Positions 8,212 through 16,737 of a stretch of DNA of 43,493 nt are shown piece by piece. Numbering within the stretch: position 1 is the stretch's first letter; every line of letters begins with the position of its first letter. The stretch comes from Gammaproteobacteria bacterium (GTDB lineage: Bacteria > Pseudomonadota > Gammaproteobacteria > GRL18), in assembly GCA_015488755.1 (NCBI GenBank), contig WFNB01000099.1, positions 1-43,493 on the forward strand. The letters are read 5' to 3'. The position numbers were made by a program, and so were the translations under genes. The notes under the pieces are model-generated. The model had not been told where the DNA came from and ran no database searches. It saw only the letters and a program-made list of their open reading frames with translations.

Positions 8212-10830
8212 TCAGCTCATTGAAAGAGGTAATATGACACACATGGTTGTTCCTGAATAGGGTTCAGAAACAACTCGGATATAGCCATGATGCTGGTCAA
8301 TAATACGTTTCACAATAGCTAGACCTAAACCTGTCCCTTTTGCTCGGGTGGTAAAAAAGGGTTCGAATAATTTTTCCTGTGTTTGTTCATCAATGCCAAT
8401 GCCATTATCAGCAATTTGTACTTCCATCATTGGACCAAAATCGGTAATAGTAATAAAGGATGAAATGGAAATGACTGATTTTTGATCATCATCAGGCCTT
8501 AATGCTTGCAAGGCATTACTGATTAAATTAGAAAAAACCTGACGAATTTTTGTTTTATCGGCATGGATTGTTGGCAGTCCTGTTTGATAATCGGTGTTGA
8601 TAATAACAGAATCTTTTTCAACCTGATTTTGTATGCTGATTAAAGAAGTATCTAATAATTTTTCAATGGATATCCATTCTAAATTTAGCTTGTCAGGCCG
8701 AGAAAAGCTTAATAAATCCGTTAGAATGCTTTCCATGTATTGAACTTGCTCAAGACCAATATCGATCAATTCCTTACCTTCTTCACCAATTGATTTGTTG
8801 GGTAAGCTGTGTAAGATTTGCATACCCATTTTAATGGAAGATAAGGGGTTTCTTAAATCATGGGCAATCATATTAGCCATTTTTCCAACGCCAGCTAAAA
8901 GTTCATTTTTAGCAATTTCTTTACTGCGTAATGCCACTTCTTCCTCGAGTGCTTTTTTCTCTGTTATGTCTTCTTTAACGGCAAGAAAGTGAGTAATATT
9001 GCCATCATTATCTTTAATGGCAGAAATTCGGGCAGATTCCCAATAAAGCTCACCATTTTTCTTTTTATTATGAAATTCACCAAGCCATTCTTTACCATTT
9101 TTTAAGGCACTCCAAAGATTTTTATAATCATTATTGTCGGTTTCACCCGATTGTAAAATTTTGGGGTTTTGTCCTAAGACTTCTTCTTTAGTATAGCCAG
9201 TTAATTCGGTAAATTTAGGATTACTATACACAATATGGCCATCAGTATCGGTAATTAATACCGTATTAGGACTTTGCTCAATGGCTTGACTGGCTTTGCG
9301 TAGTTCATTTTCAATATGGCGTTGTTCGGTAATGTCTGTACCAATAAAAGTAATGCTAATTGCTTGATTCTGGCTGTCATAACTTAGGGTACTATTTGAA
9401 CCAATCAGACGCTTAGTACCATTTTTAATAACAATTTCCCCTTCTCTATAACCACAGCTAATACCGGTTTCAAAAGCAGAGGCAAAACGTTGATAGCGAT
9501 CATTCTGCTCTTTATCGTCTACAAATGAATGAAACCAATTCCGTTGTAGCACTTCATTAAGTGTGTAACCAGATAATGCGAGAAAAGAATGGTTGCAAAA
9601 AATAATATTGCCATCTCTGTCTAGGGTGATAGCAATTAATTCCATTGATTCTAAAATAGTGCGAAAACTTCGTTCGTACTCACCCTGAGCCTCAGATTTT
9701 TGATTGTAAATTTGTAGTCGTGCCAATAGGAAAGCACCAATAGTAATTAATAAAAAAATAATGCTATAAAAAAGAGCATTGCGCTTAAAGAAATCAGAGT
9801 GTAATTGATTAATTAATTGGGGGGGGGCAAAAGCAATAATTTTCCATAGATTATTATTTTTTTGGGTTTCTTTGTTTTTATTATTGCTGCCAATAGTATT
9901 AAAAAAAATGGTGGCATAAGTCAGTAAGTTATTATCAATATAATGTTGTTTTAAGCGTTGATTTTTATTAATTTCTGGCCATAATTTAGGGTATTTGCTG
10001 GCAAATGTTATATTGTTAGCAAACATGAAACCCCATTCGTTTTTTGCTTGAGGATGTATCAGCCAGTAGCCAGATTCATTTACTAACATAATATGATTAG
10101 CAATATTTGCGGTCGCACGGCGAAATTCATTAATTAATTTTTTACCGTCAAAATTTAAAATAAGTACACCAGTACGATGACCATAAGAGTTGTATACAGG
10201 GGTGCCAATGCGAATGGTAGGTTTGTAGGGGGTTTCTATTTTATGATTTTCAATATTTAAGTCAAAGGGTGACCAGTAAATATTGTTGCGCTCTAATGCT
10301 AAGGTGTTAGCAACATAATAACGACTGTCTTTTTTTTGTAAGTGCTCAATTTTGACTGCATAGGGCTGACCATTATTGTTATTAATGCGTACAATTTCTT
10401 CACCATTAAGGTTAAGGTAACGTATTTGATCGTATATTTTTCGGTTTTTACTAAAACTTAAAAAATCTTGTTCAAGAATGTTCCTCGCCCTTGGCGTATC
10501 AATAAAACCATTGCGTAATTGATTGTGTTCTTGTAAATATTTAATATCAGAAACAATATCCTGTAACACATTATTAACGGTTAATTGTGCTAAGCGGACA
10601 TTCAATAGGTCGGTTTTTTCTAATGTTTGTAAGTTGGCTTTAACATGAAACGAATAATGTAAACTAATACCAATAATAAGAACAAGGGAAACAGGCATCA
10701 GAAAGAGTAAAAAATGCCAAATAAAAGACTGTGATTTACCGGGGAAAAAATGGCCAACCAGAGCGGAAGGATGTCCTTTATTATACTTTTCTTGGTTATA
10801 TTTTTTATCGTGTGTTTTTAAAGAGGTCAT
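8212..10830 (-). CDS. Membrane sensor histidine kinase with periplasmic sensor and two PAS domains
   Basis: About 872 residues. A first membrane helix near residues 38-58 and a second near 350-372 (YSIIFLLITIGAFLLARL) enclose a large periplasmic domain of the double-Cache type. Two cytoplasmic PAS domains follow (ITLDRDGNIIFCNHSFLALSGYT and a second with VYSNPKFTELTGYT and a PAC segment). The kinase core has the H-box MIAHDLRNPLSSIKMG, N-box NLISNALQAL, G1 DNGIGI, F-box FEPFFTT and G2 KGTGLGLAIV. The ATG at 10830 overlaps the upstream stop as ATGA, so it is preferred to a GTG nine bases earlier. It should phosphorylate the NtrC-type regulator encoded next. The ligand is unknown; the location suggests a respiratory substrate or a periplasmic redox product. 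Confidence 0.93.
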   Translation of the reverse strand: MTSLKTHDKKYNQEKYNKGHPSALVGHFFPGKSQSFIWHFLLFLMPVSLVLIIGISLHYSFHVKANLQTLEKTDLLNVRLAQLTVNNVLQDIVSDIKYLQEHNQLRNGFIDTPRARNILEQDFLSFSKNRKIYDQIRYLNLNGEEIVRINNNNGQPYAVKIEHLQKKDSRYYVANTLALERNNIYWSPFDLNIENHKIETPYKPTIRIGTPVYNSYGHRTGVLILNFDGKKLINEFRRATANIANHIMLVNESGYWLIHPQAKNEWGFMFANNITFASKYPKLWPEINKNQRLKQHYIDNNLLTYATIFFNTIGSNNKNKETQKNNNLWKIIAFAPPQLINQLHSDFFKRNALFYSIIFLLITIGAFLLARLQIYNQKSEAQGEYERSFRTILESMELIAITLDRDGNIIFCNHSFLALSGYTLNEVLQRNWFHSFVDDKEQNDRYQRFASAFETGISCGYREGEIVIKNGTKRLIGSNSTLSYDSQNQAISITFIGTDITEQRHIENELRKASQAIEQSPNTVLITDTDGHIVYSNPKFTELTGYTKEEVLGQNPKILQSGETDNNDYKNLWSALKNGKEWLGEFHNKKKNGELYWESARISAIKDNDGNITHFLAVKEDITEKKALEEEVALRSKEIAKNELLAGVGKMANMIAHDLRNPLSSIKMGMQILHSLPNKSIGEEGKELIDIGLEQVQYMESILTDLLSFSRPDKLNLEWISIEKLLDTSLISIQNQVEKDSVIINTDYQTGLPTIHADKTKIRQVFSNLISNALQALRPDDDQKSVISISSFITITDFGPMMEVQIADNGIGIDEQTQEKLFEPFFTTRAKGTGLGLAIVKRIIDQHHGYIRVVSEPYSGTTMCVILPLSMS

Positions 10831-11174
10831 TGCATACACCGCTGGCTAAGTTCCTGACGCACACGATGCAAATAATCTTTATTCGATTCATTGGATTGCT
10901 GTGGTACCAGATAAATTAATTTAGCAGCAATAATATAAGGCTTACGTGCTAAACGTCCCTCACCTGCGGGTGTTTTTTTGCTGATAAGCACTTCTAAATG
11001 ATGTAAGGAGAGTTCTGGATCATCACAAAATCTCGGTAGGGTGACAGAGGTACTATACCATTTTATTGCTTGAGAAATAAACAGCATAATGGCTAAAATT
11101 ATCAACATAAAAGGCCATACTTTAAACCGAGATGGTTTGAAATTATCCTCATTAATTAATTCATGCTCAGTCAT
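10827..11174 (-). CDS. Small single-span membrane protein of unknown function
   Basis: 115 residues from an ATG at 11174 that overlaps the upstream stop by one base (TAATG). A cytoplasmic N-terminus of about 22 residues precedes one membrane helix (FMLIILAIMLFISQAI, about 25-42). A periplasmic domain follows with two Cys (FCDDPE and QRCMQ at the very end) and a basic tail. I recognise no family. The one-base and four-base overlaps with the flavoprotein and kinase genes mean tight co-translation, so it probably works with one of them, for example as a membrane partner of the flavoprotein or an accessory sensor subunit. Confidence 0.8.
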   Translation of the reverse strand: MTEHELINEDNFKPSRFKVWPFMLIILAIMLFISQAIKWYSTSVTLPRFCDDPELSLHHLEVLISKKTPAGEGRLARKPYIIAAKLIYLVPQQSNESNKDYLHRVRQELSQRCMQ

Positions 11175-12727
11175 TATGCAAGTCGCTCTAATACAGACTG
11201 ACTTAAAAATGTTGTGGTGCAGTCTTGGGGTACTTCGCAATGATTCTTTGTTTGTGATAACTGCTTGTGTATTATATCAGCAGTTTCCTTAGCACAGCTG
11301 ATACGATCTCTCACAGAAACCCCACCTTTATAATTAGCGCTTAAATGCAAGCCCGGTAGTGTGTGCAATTGTTGCTTAATTTCAGACAGTCGTTGTTGAT
11401 AGTGACCATGGTATAAGGGCAATGCTCTTGGGTGTTTATCAAGACGACCCATAATAGGGCTTGTCTCTGCCTTGAGACCGATTAATGGGCTGATATCGTG
11501 CAGGACGGTATCAATGCTTTCTTGTGTGGATAGATGAATGGCCTGTGGATGACGGGCACCACCAAGATAACTGGATAGAAGTACGGTATTTTCAGGAGCC
11601 TTATGGGCAAAGAGGGAGCTCATCCACAAATTGCCATTAATTTGGATCTTGCCGCTTTGCTGTTCTTGACGGGGAACCAGAAAACCAGCACCGTCCAATG
11701 AATGTTTAATTGCTGAGCGATTGAGACCAATATGAACAACGGATAATGAGGCATATTCAATACCATTAAGTAACTGACTCAGTGACTGATTAAGTGGTTC
11801 AATAAGTTGTGCTGCACTGCTGGCTGGGCTGGCTAAGACCACATGTTGTGCTTGACAAGAGACCTCACCATGAGGGCCTTGGGCATGGATTTCCCAGTGC
11901 TTAGTCTTTTGATGTTTGTGGTGGATCAGTTGGCAAACATCCCTATTACGATGAAAATGAATATTGGGCTCGTTGGCCAAAAACTCAGGCAGTGTTTGCA
12001 TACCGTTGCTAAAAGAAAAACTTTCTGGGTTTCGGGCAGTGCGCTTACCCATGATTTTATGTGCCACAATACCGGCACTGATACTACCAAATTTTTTCTC
12101 AAGCGCAGTCAGTCTTGGAATAACCTGTTCAGCGCAGGCTAAATCAGGGTCAGAGGCCAAAGTGCCAGCAATAAATGGCTCCATGGCTTTTTCAAGAAAT
12201 TCATGGCCAAAACGGCGAATAATAAAGTCACTGACGGTTTCATTTTGCTTTGTTGAGCGACCAATAAAGGGTTCTAATAAAAGACGTAATTTTCCTTTAT
12301 GGCTCCACATAGGAGAGAAAAATAACCGAGCAATACTCATAGGTAAAGCTTGAAGTTGAGCATTATGAATGAGGTAGCGGTTGTTCTCTGAGCTGAGTAA
12401 GCGCTTGGCCTTATAGTGATCCAAACCACTATGAGCAAAAAACTGATCCACTTCGGGTTTAAAGTTCATTATCATTGAAGCAGCTTGTTCTGTTTGAAAG
12501 CCATTGCGATGATGTGTTTTTATTTTTCCACCAGCATGGTTTGATTTTTCCCAGACCTGTACACGGATGCCTTTTTGTGCCAACCACCATGCGGTGCTTA
12601 GGCCAGAAATACCACCACCGATAATTAACACATCCACCTGCTTTTGTGGTTGTTTAGCCGTATTATTTGCTTGTGTTGGCACTTGTTTTGGTGCTTGTTT
12701 TGGTGTTAGTGTTGCGGTCTTCATCAT
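11174..12727 (-). CDS. Protoporphyrinogen oxidase-like (HemY/PPOX family) FAD protein
   Basis: A 517-residue flavoprotein with an N-terminal dinucleotide-binding motif (VLIIGGGISGLSTAWWLAQKG), an E-containing second strand (VWEKSNHAGGK) and a C-terminal LSANYKGGVSVRDRI segment. That C-terminal block is the FAD-contacting signature of oxygen-dependent proto/coproporphyrinogen oxidases. A 30-residue Q/T-rich N-terminal tail precedes the fold, unusual for the family. The start at 12727 (MMKTATL) leaves a 4-base gap to the upstream radical SAM gene. Its place beside a haem-type radical SAM protein rather than with housekeeping haem genes suggests action on a special tetrapyrrole for this respiratory cluster. 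A general amine-oxidase-like desaturase is the alternative. Confidence 0.85.
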   Translation of the reverse strand: MMKTATLTPKQAPKQVPTQANNTAKQPQKQVDVLIIGGGISGLSTAWWLAQKGIRVQVWEKSNHAGGKIKTHHRNGFQTEQAASMIMNFKPEVDQFFAHSGLDHYKAKRLLSSENNRYLIHNAQLQALPMSIARLFFSPMWSHKGKLRLLLEPFIGRSTKQNETVSDFIIRRFGHEFLEKAMEPFIAGTLASDPDLACAEQVIPRLTALEKKFGSISAGIVAHKIMGKRTARNPESFSFSNGMQTLPEFLANEPNIHFHRNRDVCQLIHHKHQKTKHWEIHAQGPHGEVSCQAQHVVLASPASSAAQLIEPLNQSLSQLLNGIEYASLSVVHIGLNRSAIKHSLDGAGFLVPRQEQQSGKIQINGNLWMSSLFAHKAPENTVLLSSYLGGARHPQAIHLSTQESIDTVLHDISPLIGLKAETSPIMGRLDKHPRALPLYHGHYQQRLSEIKQQLHTLPGLHLSANYKGGVSVRDRISCAKETADIIHKQLSQTKNHCEVPQDCTTTFLSQSVLERLA

Positions 12728-12731
12728 GGTG

Positions 12732-14039
12732 TTAGTCTGGTTTCTGTGAAGAGACAAAAGAAGGCTTGGCAAAGGGTAAGTTTTTACCAAAGCGCTTACT
12801 CGCAAGAGTGCTTAAGTGGTCACAGGTGACGGTATTTTCTCCTAACTCAAGGACATAGGCTTCGGCTCGTTTTTTAATCATTTTTTGTAAAAAACCAGGG
12901 ATGCGTGACAGGCGTTGGCTGGCATCTTTATGCCATTGAATGCTTATTTCAGGTGTTAGCTTAAAGGGTTCAATAATGGCCTTACCTTTTGGTACATAAG
13001 CACAATAGGGATCCGAGTCCATCAAATCCCCCCCCATTGCTAATGGTCGGGCACGACAGCCACCACAGAGTTTTTGATATTCACATTCGCCACAAGCACC
13101 CTTAAGCTTTGGGCTTCGTAATGCCTGAAACTCATCGGCATGATCCCAGATAGATAAAAAATCTTGTTGGCGGATATTACCTGATACGGTATTAATATAA
13201 GGGCAAGCGGTGACATCACCATTGGGTGCAATGCGGCAATAATGACTACCGGCAATACAGCCATCACCCTCTAAACCACTGATACGTGTGATGGGGGAAT
13301 CTGGATTGAGCTGGTGAGCAATGCGCTTAAAATGAGGTGCGCAACGAGGGCGTATGATCATATCTGAGTAGCGTGACTGAGCAATAATGGTTTGTTTGAG
13401 TATGTATTCATACTGATCAACACTAATATCGGATGCAGATTCTGCACGTCCTGTGCAGATGAGAAAAAATAAATTTAGCACCCGAGCCCCCTTATCATGG
13501 GAAAAGTGGATGATATCATCCAGCTCAGTGTAGTTATTACGGGTCACAGTAAAATGGATTTGAAAGGAGAGCTGTTGCTCCTGACACTGTTGTATTCCAT
13601 ATTGTGTTTGCTGCCAACTGCCTTGGCGTCCTCGAAAGTTATCGTGTAAGTCATTTTTTAGAGAATCGACACTGATGCCAACCCCAAGTGCCCCTGCTTT
13701 TTTAAGTGAACGGACTCTTGCTGAAGTGAGAAGTGTGCCGTTAGTGCCAACCACCATAGATAAGCCCAGTTGAGCACCGTGATGGATCATCTCTTCTAAA
13801 TCCCTTCGAGCCAGTGGTTCCCCTCCGGTTAAGACCACCATAGTCTCTTGGCTACGACTCGCTACAGCAGATAAAATATGATTCACTTCTTCGACACTGA
13901 GTTCATCTGATTGGCCATTTTTTAAGGTGTCGGCATCAAGATAGCAATGTTCACAGGCAAGGTTACAACGTTTGGTAATATTAATTGCCAATAGATAGAG
14001 AGCGGGGGTCTGTTGTTGTAACTGAAATAATTTATCCAT
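12732..14039 (-). CDS. Radical SAM/SPASM protein of the haem-biosynthesis type with C-terminal PCP_red-like domain
   Basis: 435 residues. The radical SAM cluster motif is C25-N-L-A-C29-E-H-C32, followed by the glycine motif VVLTGGEPL. A SPASM domain has seven or more Cys (GCIAGSHYC, ACPY, CGECEYQKLCGGC, DPYC), so one or two extra 4Fe-4S clusters. This layout and the LDADTLKNG/NLACEHCYL context resemble AhbC/AhbD and NirJ, which remodel haem side chains. The last 60 residues (WHKDASQRLSRIPGF...RAEAYVLELG) match the PCP_red domain found at the end of the light-independent protochlorophyllide reductase subunit ChlB/BchB. That fusion points to tetrapyrrole handling. The exact substrate is not deducible. 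Confidence 0.88.
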   Translation of the reverse strand: MDKLFQLQQQTPALYLLAINITKRCNLACEHCYLDADTLKNGQSDELSVEEVNHILSAVASRSQETMVVLTGGEPLARRDLEEMIHHGAQLGLSMVVGTNGTLLTSARVRSLKKAGALGVGISVDSLKNDLHDNFRGRQGSWQQTQYGIQQCQEQQLSFQIHFTVTRNNYTELDDIIHFSHDKGARVLNLFFLICTGRAESASDISVDQYEYILKQTIIAQSRYSDMIIRPRCAPHFKRIAHQLNPDSPITRISGLEGDGCIAGSHYCRIAPNGDVTACPYINTVSGNIRQQDFLSIWDHADEFQALRSPKLKGACGECEYQKLCGGCRARPLAMGGDLMDSDPYCAYVPKGKAIIEPFKLTPEISIQWHKDASQRLSRIPGFLQKMIKKRAEAYVLELGENTVTCDHLSTLASKRFGKNLPFAKPSFVSSQKPD

Positions 14040-14087
14040 AAGTGATCAGTGCTTTTTTTATCATTTTGGTCAAGGTAAGAGTAACCT

Positions 14088-15656
14088 TTATTGGTCTATA
14101 TTATCCATAGAAGAAAATGGACATTTCGAGCTTTGTTGCTGTTTTTTTACTTTGGGGTTAACCACAAAAGGGAGTATATGAGCCACTTCAACTTGTTTGG
14201 CTTTTTCTGTGAGTGCTCGTTTTTCTGCACGCATTTTAGTGTTGTGTCGCAAGGTGGTATCGCTGACTTGTTGTAGTATCTCATTAGCATCGTTAGACCA
14301 GTCCATATTAAATGCCCCAGAGGGCGGTTGAATTTTTTTTGCTTGTTTGACTTGAGTGGCGGCATCCACTAAGTCATCTAAATTTTTCATTCCAGCAGGG
14401 CACATGTTTTTGGTGGCTTCATGGACAATACTGGCGGTGATTACAGTATGACCTTCTTGTTGGGCATAACGTAAAATAGCGGCACGAGCCATATTATGAA
14501 CGAAGGGAGGAATGTTTTGCATGGCCTCTTCTGCCTGAGTTGACCATGTGGTGGTTGACTCAGCAATCATCTCTATCCGTGGTGTGTATTCTCTTTGAGT
14601 TAATAAAATTGCACAGCATGAATTGCGTAATAAATTTTCACTATTACCACCGATATCAAGTTCATCATCACAGTGAATCCCCACTTTACCCATTACTAAT
14701 AAGCTGGCATTAATCTCATTAATAAAGTTTTCTATGGCATGATGTGGCTTGCCGGATAATAAATGGGTGTGTGCTGTGATAGCAAATTCTTCTGCTAGTT
14801 GCTCAGCAACATCTAAATGTCCTTGATAAATTTTGGCTAGGCCATCATCAATAATTTCTTCATGGAGCTGTTCTTGTTCTTTAAAGCGAAAGACTTTACC
14901 GGCTTCATCACTGAGAACATTGGCAATGCTATTGAATGCGACATAGTGATAGTAGGGGTCAAAAGCGGAGACAATGTGTAGCTCAACTTGCCATTGTTTA
15001 GCAAGATTAAAGGCTGTTATTAGTGCGGCATAAGATTGCTTAGAGCCATCAAGTGCTGCCACAATAGGGCCTTCCTTAATGCTGTGTTTGGGTTGTTTAA
15101 TCACCAGTGTATCAATGGCACTACGACGTACGGTGCGCTCGCATACGGTACCAATAAGACTGCCTTGGATTGCACCTAGGCCAAGTGACCCCATGACCAG
15201 TAGATCGTAATGGCCATTATTGGCTTCATTTACGAGTGTCTTATAATTTTTGCCTTCCAAAGAACGCCCCTTAAAGGCAAGATCGGCTTTGTTACAGATA
15301 GTTTCAGCCTGAATTAAATAAGAGTCAGTGATAATGGATAGCCCCTTAGTAATCAAGGAGTCATGAATATCTCTTTGGCGTTCTAATTCGTCTTCTTCTT
15401 TAAACTGCTCGGGCAAACCACCTTCCATTTGTTTAAAACGTAAGTCATGCATTTGTGCTGCGTAGACATGAGATGCGCTAATGACCGATTGATATAAGCG
15501 ACCTAGCTCAATAGCATCTTCTGTTGCTTGATTGGAATGAGCAGAAGAATCAACAGCAATTAAAATTGAACGATAGCTGGTATCTAACGTTGGTGATGCG
15601 CCTGTTGATAATGGGTGTTCTTGAAGATCCAAATGAGAAGCTGTATTGCTAGGCAT
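14088..15656 (-). CDS. Tandem universal stress protein with C-terminal PCP_red-like domain(s)
   Basis: 522 residues. There are two UspA folds: residues about 28-180 (ILIAVDSSAHSNQATEDAI ... LLVMGSLGLGAIQG) and about 190-350 (PIVAALDGSKQSYAAL ... LLVMGKVGIH). Each has the nucleotide-binding G-rich end, though the second ends GGNSENLLRN. After these comes a PCP_red-like domain (WSTQAEEAMQNIPPFV...ILRYAQQEGHTVIT, about 369-415) and a second, more degenerate W-S-x-D-A start near 449. The same domain ends the adjacent radical SAM protein, so two neighbours share a rare tetrapyrrole-associated module. USP domains with this tail may sense adenylate or redox state or act as haem-handling scaffolds. 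Function inferred only. Confidence 0.85.
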   Translation of the reverse strand: MPSNTASHLDLQEHPLSTGASPTLDTSYRSILIAVDSSAHSNQATEDAIELGRLYQSVISASHVYAAQMHDLRFKQMEGGLPEQFKEEDELERQRDIHDSLITKGLSIITDSYLIQAETICNKADLAFKGRSLEGKNYKTLVNEANNGHYDLLVMGSLGLGAIQGSLIGTVCERTVRRSAIDTLVIKQPKHSIKEGPIVAALDGSKQSYAALITAFNLAKQWQVELHIVSAFDPYYHYVAFNSIANVLSDEAGKVFRFKEQEQLHEEIIDDGLAKIYQGHLDVAEQLAEEFAITAHTHLLSGKPHHAIENFINEINASLLVMGKVGIHCDDELDIGGNSENLLRNSCCAILLTQREYTPRIEMIAESTTTWSTQAEEAMQNIPPFVHNMARAAILRYAQQEGHTVITASIVHEATKNMCPAGMKNLDDLVDAATQVKQAKKIQPPSGAFNMDWSNDANEILQQVSDTTLRHNTKMRAEKRALTEKAKQVEVAHILPFVVNPKVKKQQQSSKCPFSSMDNIDQ

Positions 15657-15744
15657 GGTATTAATGCTCTGGATGTAAAGGGTTTAAATGGTGTGTAATT
15701 GGGATAATTTAGTCGTGCTTTAAAAGAATGTTTTTGATGGATAT

Positions 15745-15867
15745 CTAACTATACAATAACCAAAAAACAAAAATAGTGCTGATGACGATGATATTGATGA
15801 CACCACCGGAGAGGATGACATAATCGGTTTTAGTGAGCGTAAATTGTTTGCTTATTTGTTCTTTCAT
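15745..15867 (-). CDS. 40-residue single-span membrane peptide
   Basis: An ATG at 15867 opens a 40-codon frame: a short charged N-terminus (MKEQISKQFTLTKTD) followed by one hydrophobic helix (YVILSGGVINIIVISTIF and onward) ending in WLLYS. It sits in the 298-base gap between the cupredoxin-like and USP genes, on the same strand. The composition is that of a genuine small membrane subunit and resembles in size the two peptides in the divergent operon. The ribosome-binding site is weak (GCGGGT about 10 bases upstream). No family recognised. Confidence 0.6.
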   Translation of the reverse strand: MKEQISKQFTLTKTDYVILSGGVINIIVISTIFVFWLLYS

Positions 15868-15894
15868 AATGCGTTACCCGCTTTATTATAAAAT

Positions 15895-15938
15895 CACTCT
15901 ATGCCCCCTTTACTAATACAAAGGGAGGAAATAGAGTG
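15895..15938 (-). terminator. Stem-loop after the cupredoxin-like gene
   Basis: CACTCTAT and ATAGAGTG pair perfectly, and an inner CCCTTT/AAAGGG extends the stem around a short loop. On the minus strand it follows the cupredoxin-like stop by 17 bases and is followed by a GATTTTAT run. It could be a partial terminator or an mRNA-stabilising hairpin that sets the cupredoxin-like protein apart in expression from the downstream genes. Confidence 0.5.
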
Positions 15939-15954
15939 TTTGCTTAGTGCTTAA

Positions 15955-16686
15955 TTATTTACCTTTAAAAGTAAAGTCAACGGTTGTTGTGCCACCTGCG
16001 GTTACTTCTGCCTTACCTTTTTTCTCACCTAAGGTACCATGCCACGCTTTGACTTTGTACTTGCCAGCAGGTATTCCACTGATGGTGTAAGTGCCATCTT
16101 CGGCAACAACGGCATAGTAGGGGTTTTTGGCAACAAAGACGAAACCATGCATAAAGTCATGGGCATCACACTCTAATTTCATACCAGCACCACGCTTTAA
16201 TTTTACTTTTTTCTTAGTGGTTGCGCCTTGTTTTGGCTGGCTAACATTCATAACGGTCTTTTTTGCGCGTCCCATAATTTCATAGGTATGAATATTATGT
16301 AACACAGGATCAGAATTGGTTGCTTCAAATAATGTATCGTTGGTCATAACACTCATAAATGGCATAAAGGCACAGCCTTTTTGATCGATTTTGGCTTCAA
16401 TTTTATCAAACTTTTTACCGGCTTTTACTTTATCAAGGTAGACAACCACGTTTCTTAAGGCACCATCTTTAACATCAACATAGTCAATGACGCGATCTTC
16501 AGTACCACAAGTTGCTTTGTCTTTGGCAACTTTGTATACGATAGGAGCTGCATCTTTTCCAGTAAAATTTACCTTACCTGAGATGGAACCACCATTGCTT
16601 ACATCAATAACTTTATATCCAGCCATTGATGGTAGGCTCAGTGTGGCGGCAGTAGCGAATGCAATTGAGGTGATTATTTTTTTCAT
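15955..16686 (-). CDS. Periplasmic cupredoxin-like protein with C-terminal regulatory-type beta domain
   Basis: 243 residues with a clear Sec signal peptide (MKKIITSIAFATAATLSLPSMAG). The body is beta-rich. A possible type-1 copper site is formed by H130 or H133 (DPVLHNIHTYE) together with C173, H176 and M179 (LECDAHDFMHGF): the His...Cys-x2-His-x2-Met order of cupredoxins. Cys60 and Cys105 could form a disulfide. The last part (AEDGTYTISGIPAGKYKVKAWH) is a carboxypeptidase-regulatory-like beta sandwich. It is probably a periplasmic electron carrier or copper-binding subunit of the bd-like cytochrome complex. Copper binding is my reading of the motif, not a family fact. A SCO protein in the same cluster fits copper use. 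Confidence 0.75.
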   Translation of the reverse strand: MKKIITSIAFATAATLSLPSMAGYKVIDVSNGGSISGKVNFTGKDAAPIVYKVAKDKATCGTEDRVIDYVDVKDGALRNVVVYLDKVKAGKKFDKIEAKIDQKGCAFMPFMSVMTNDTLFEATNSDPVLHNIHTYEIMGRAKKTVMNVSQPKQGATTKKKVKLKRGAGMKLECDAHDFMHGFVFVAKNPYYAVVAEDGTYTISGIPAGKYKVKAWHGTLGEKKGKAEVTAGGTTTVDFTFKGK

Positions 16687-16737
16687 ATTTAATTCCTAGT
16701 GTTTAGATTTGGGTTTATGTAGCTTCAAGCGTTTCTT

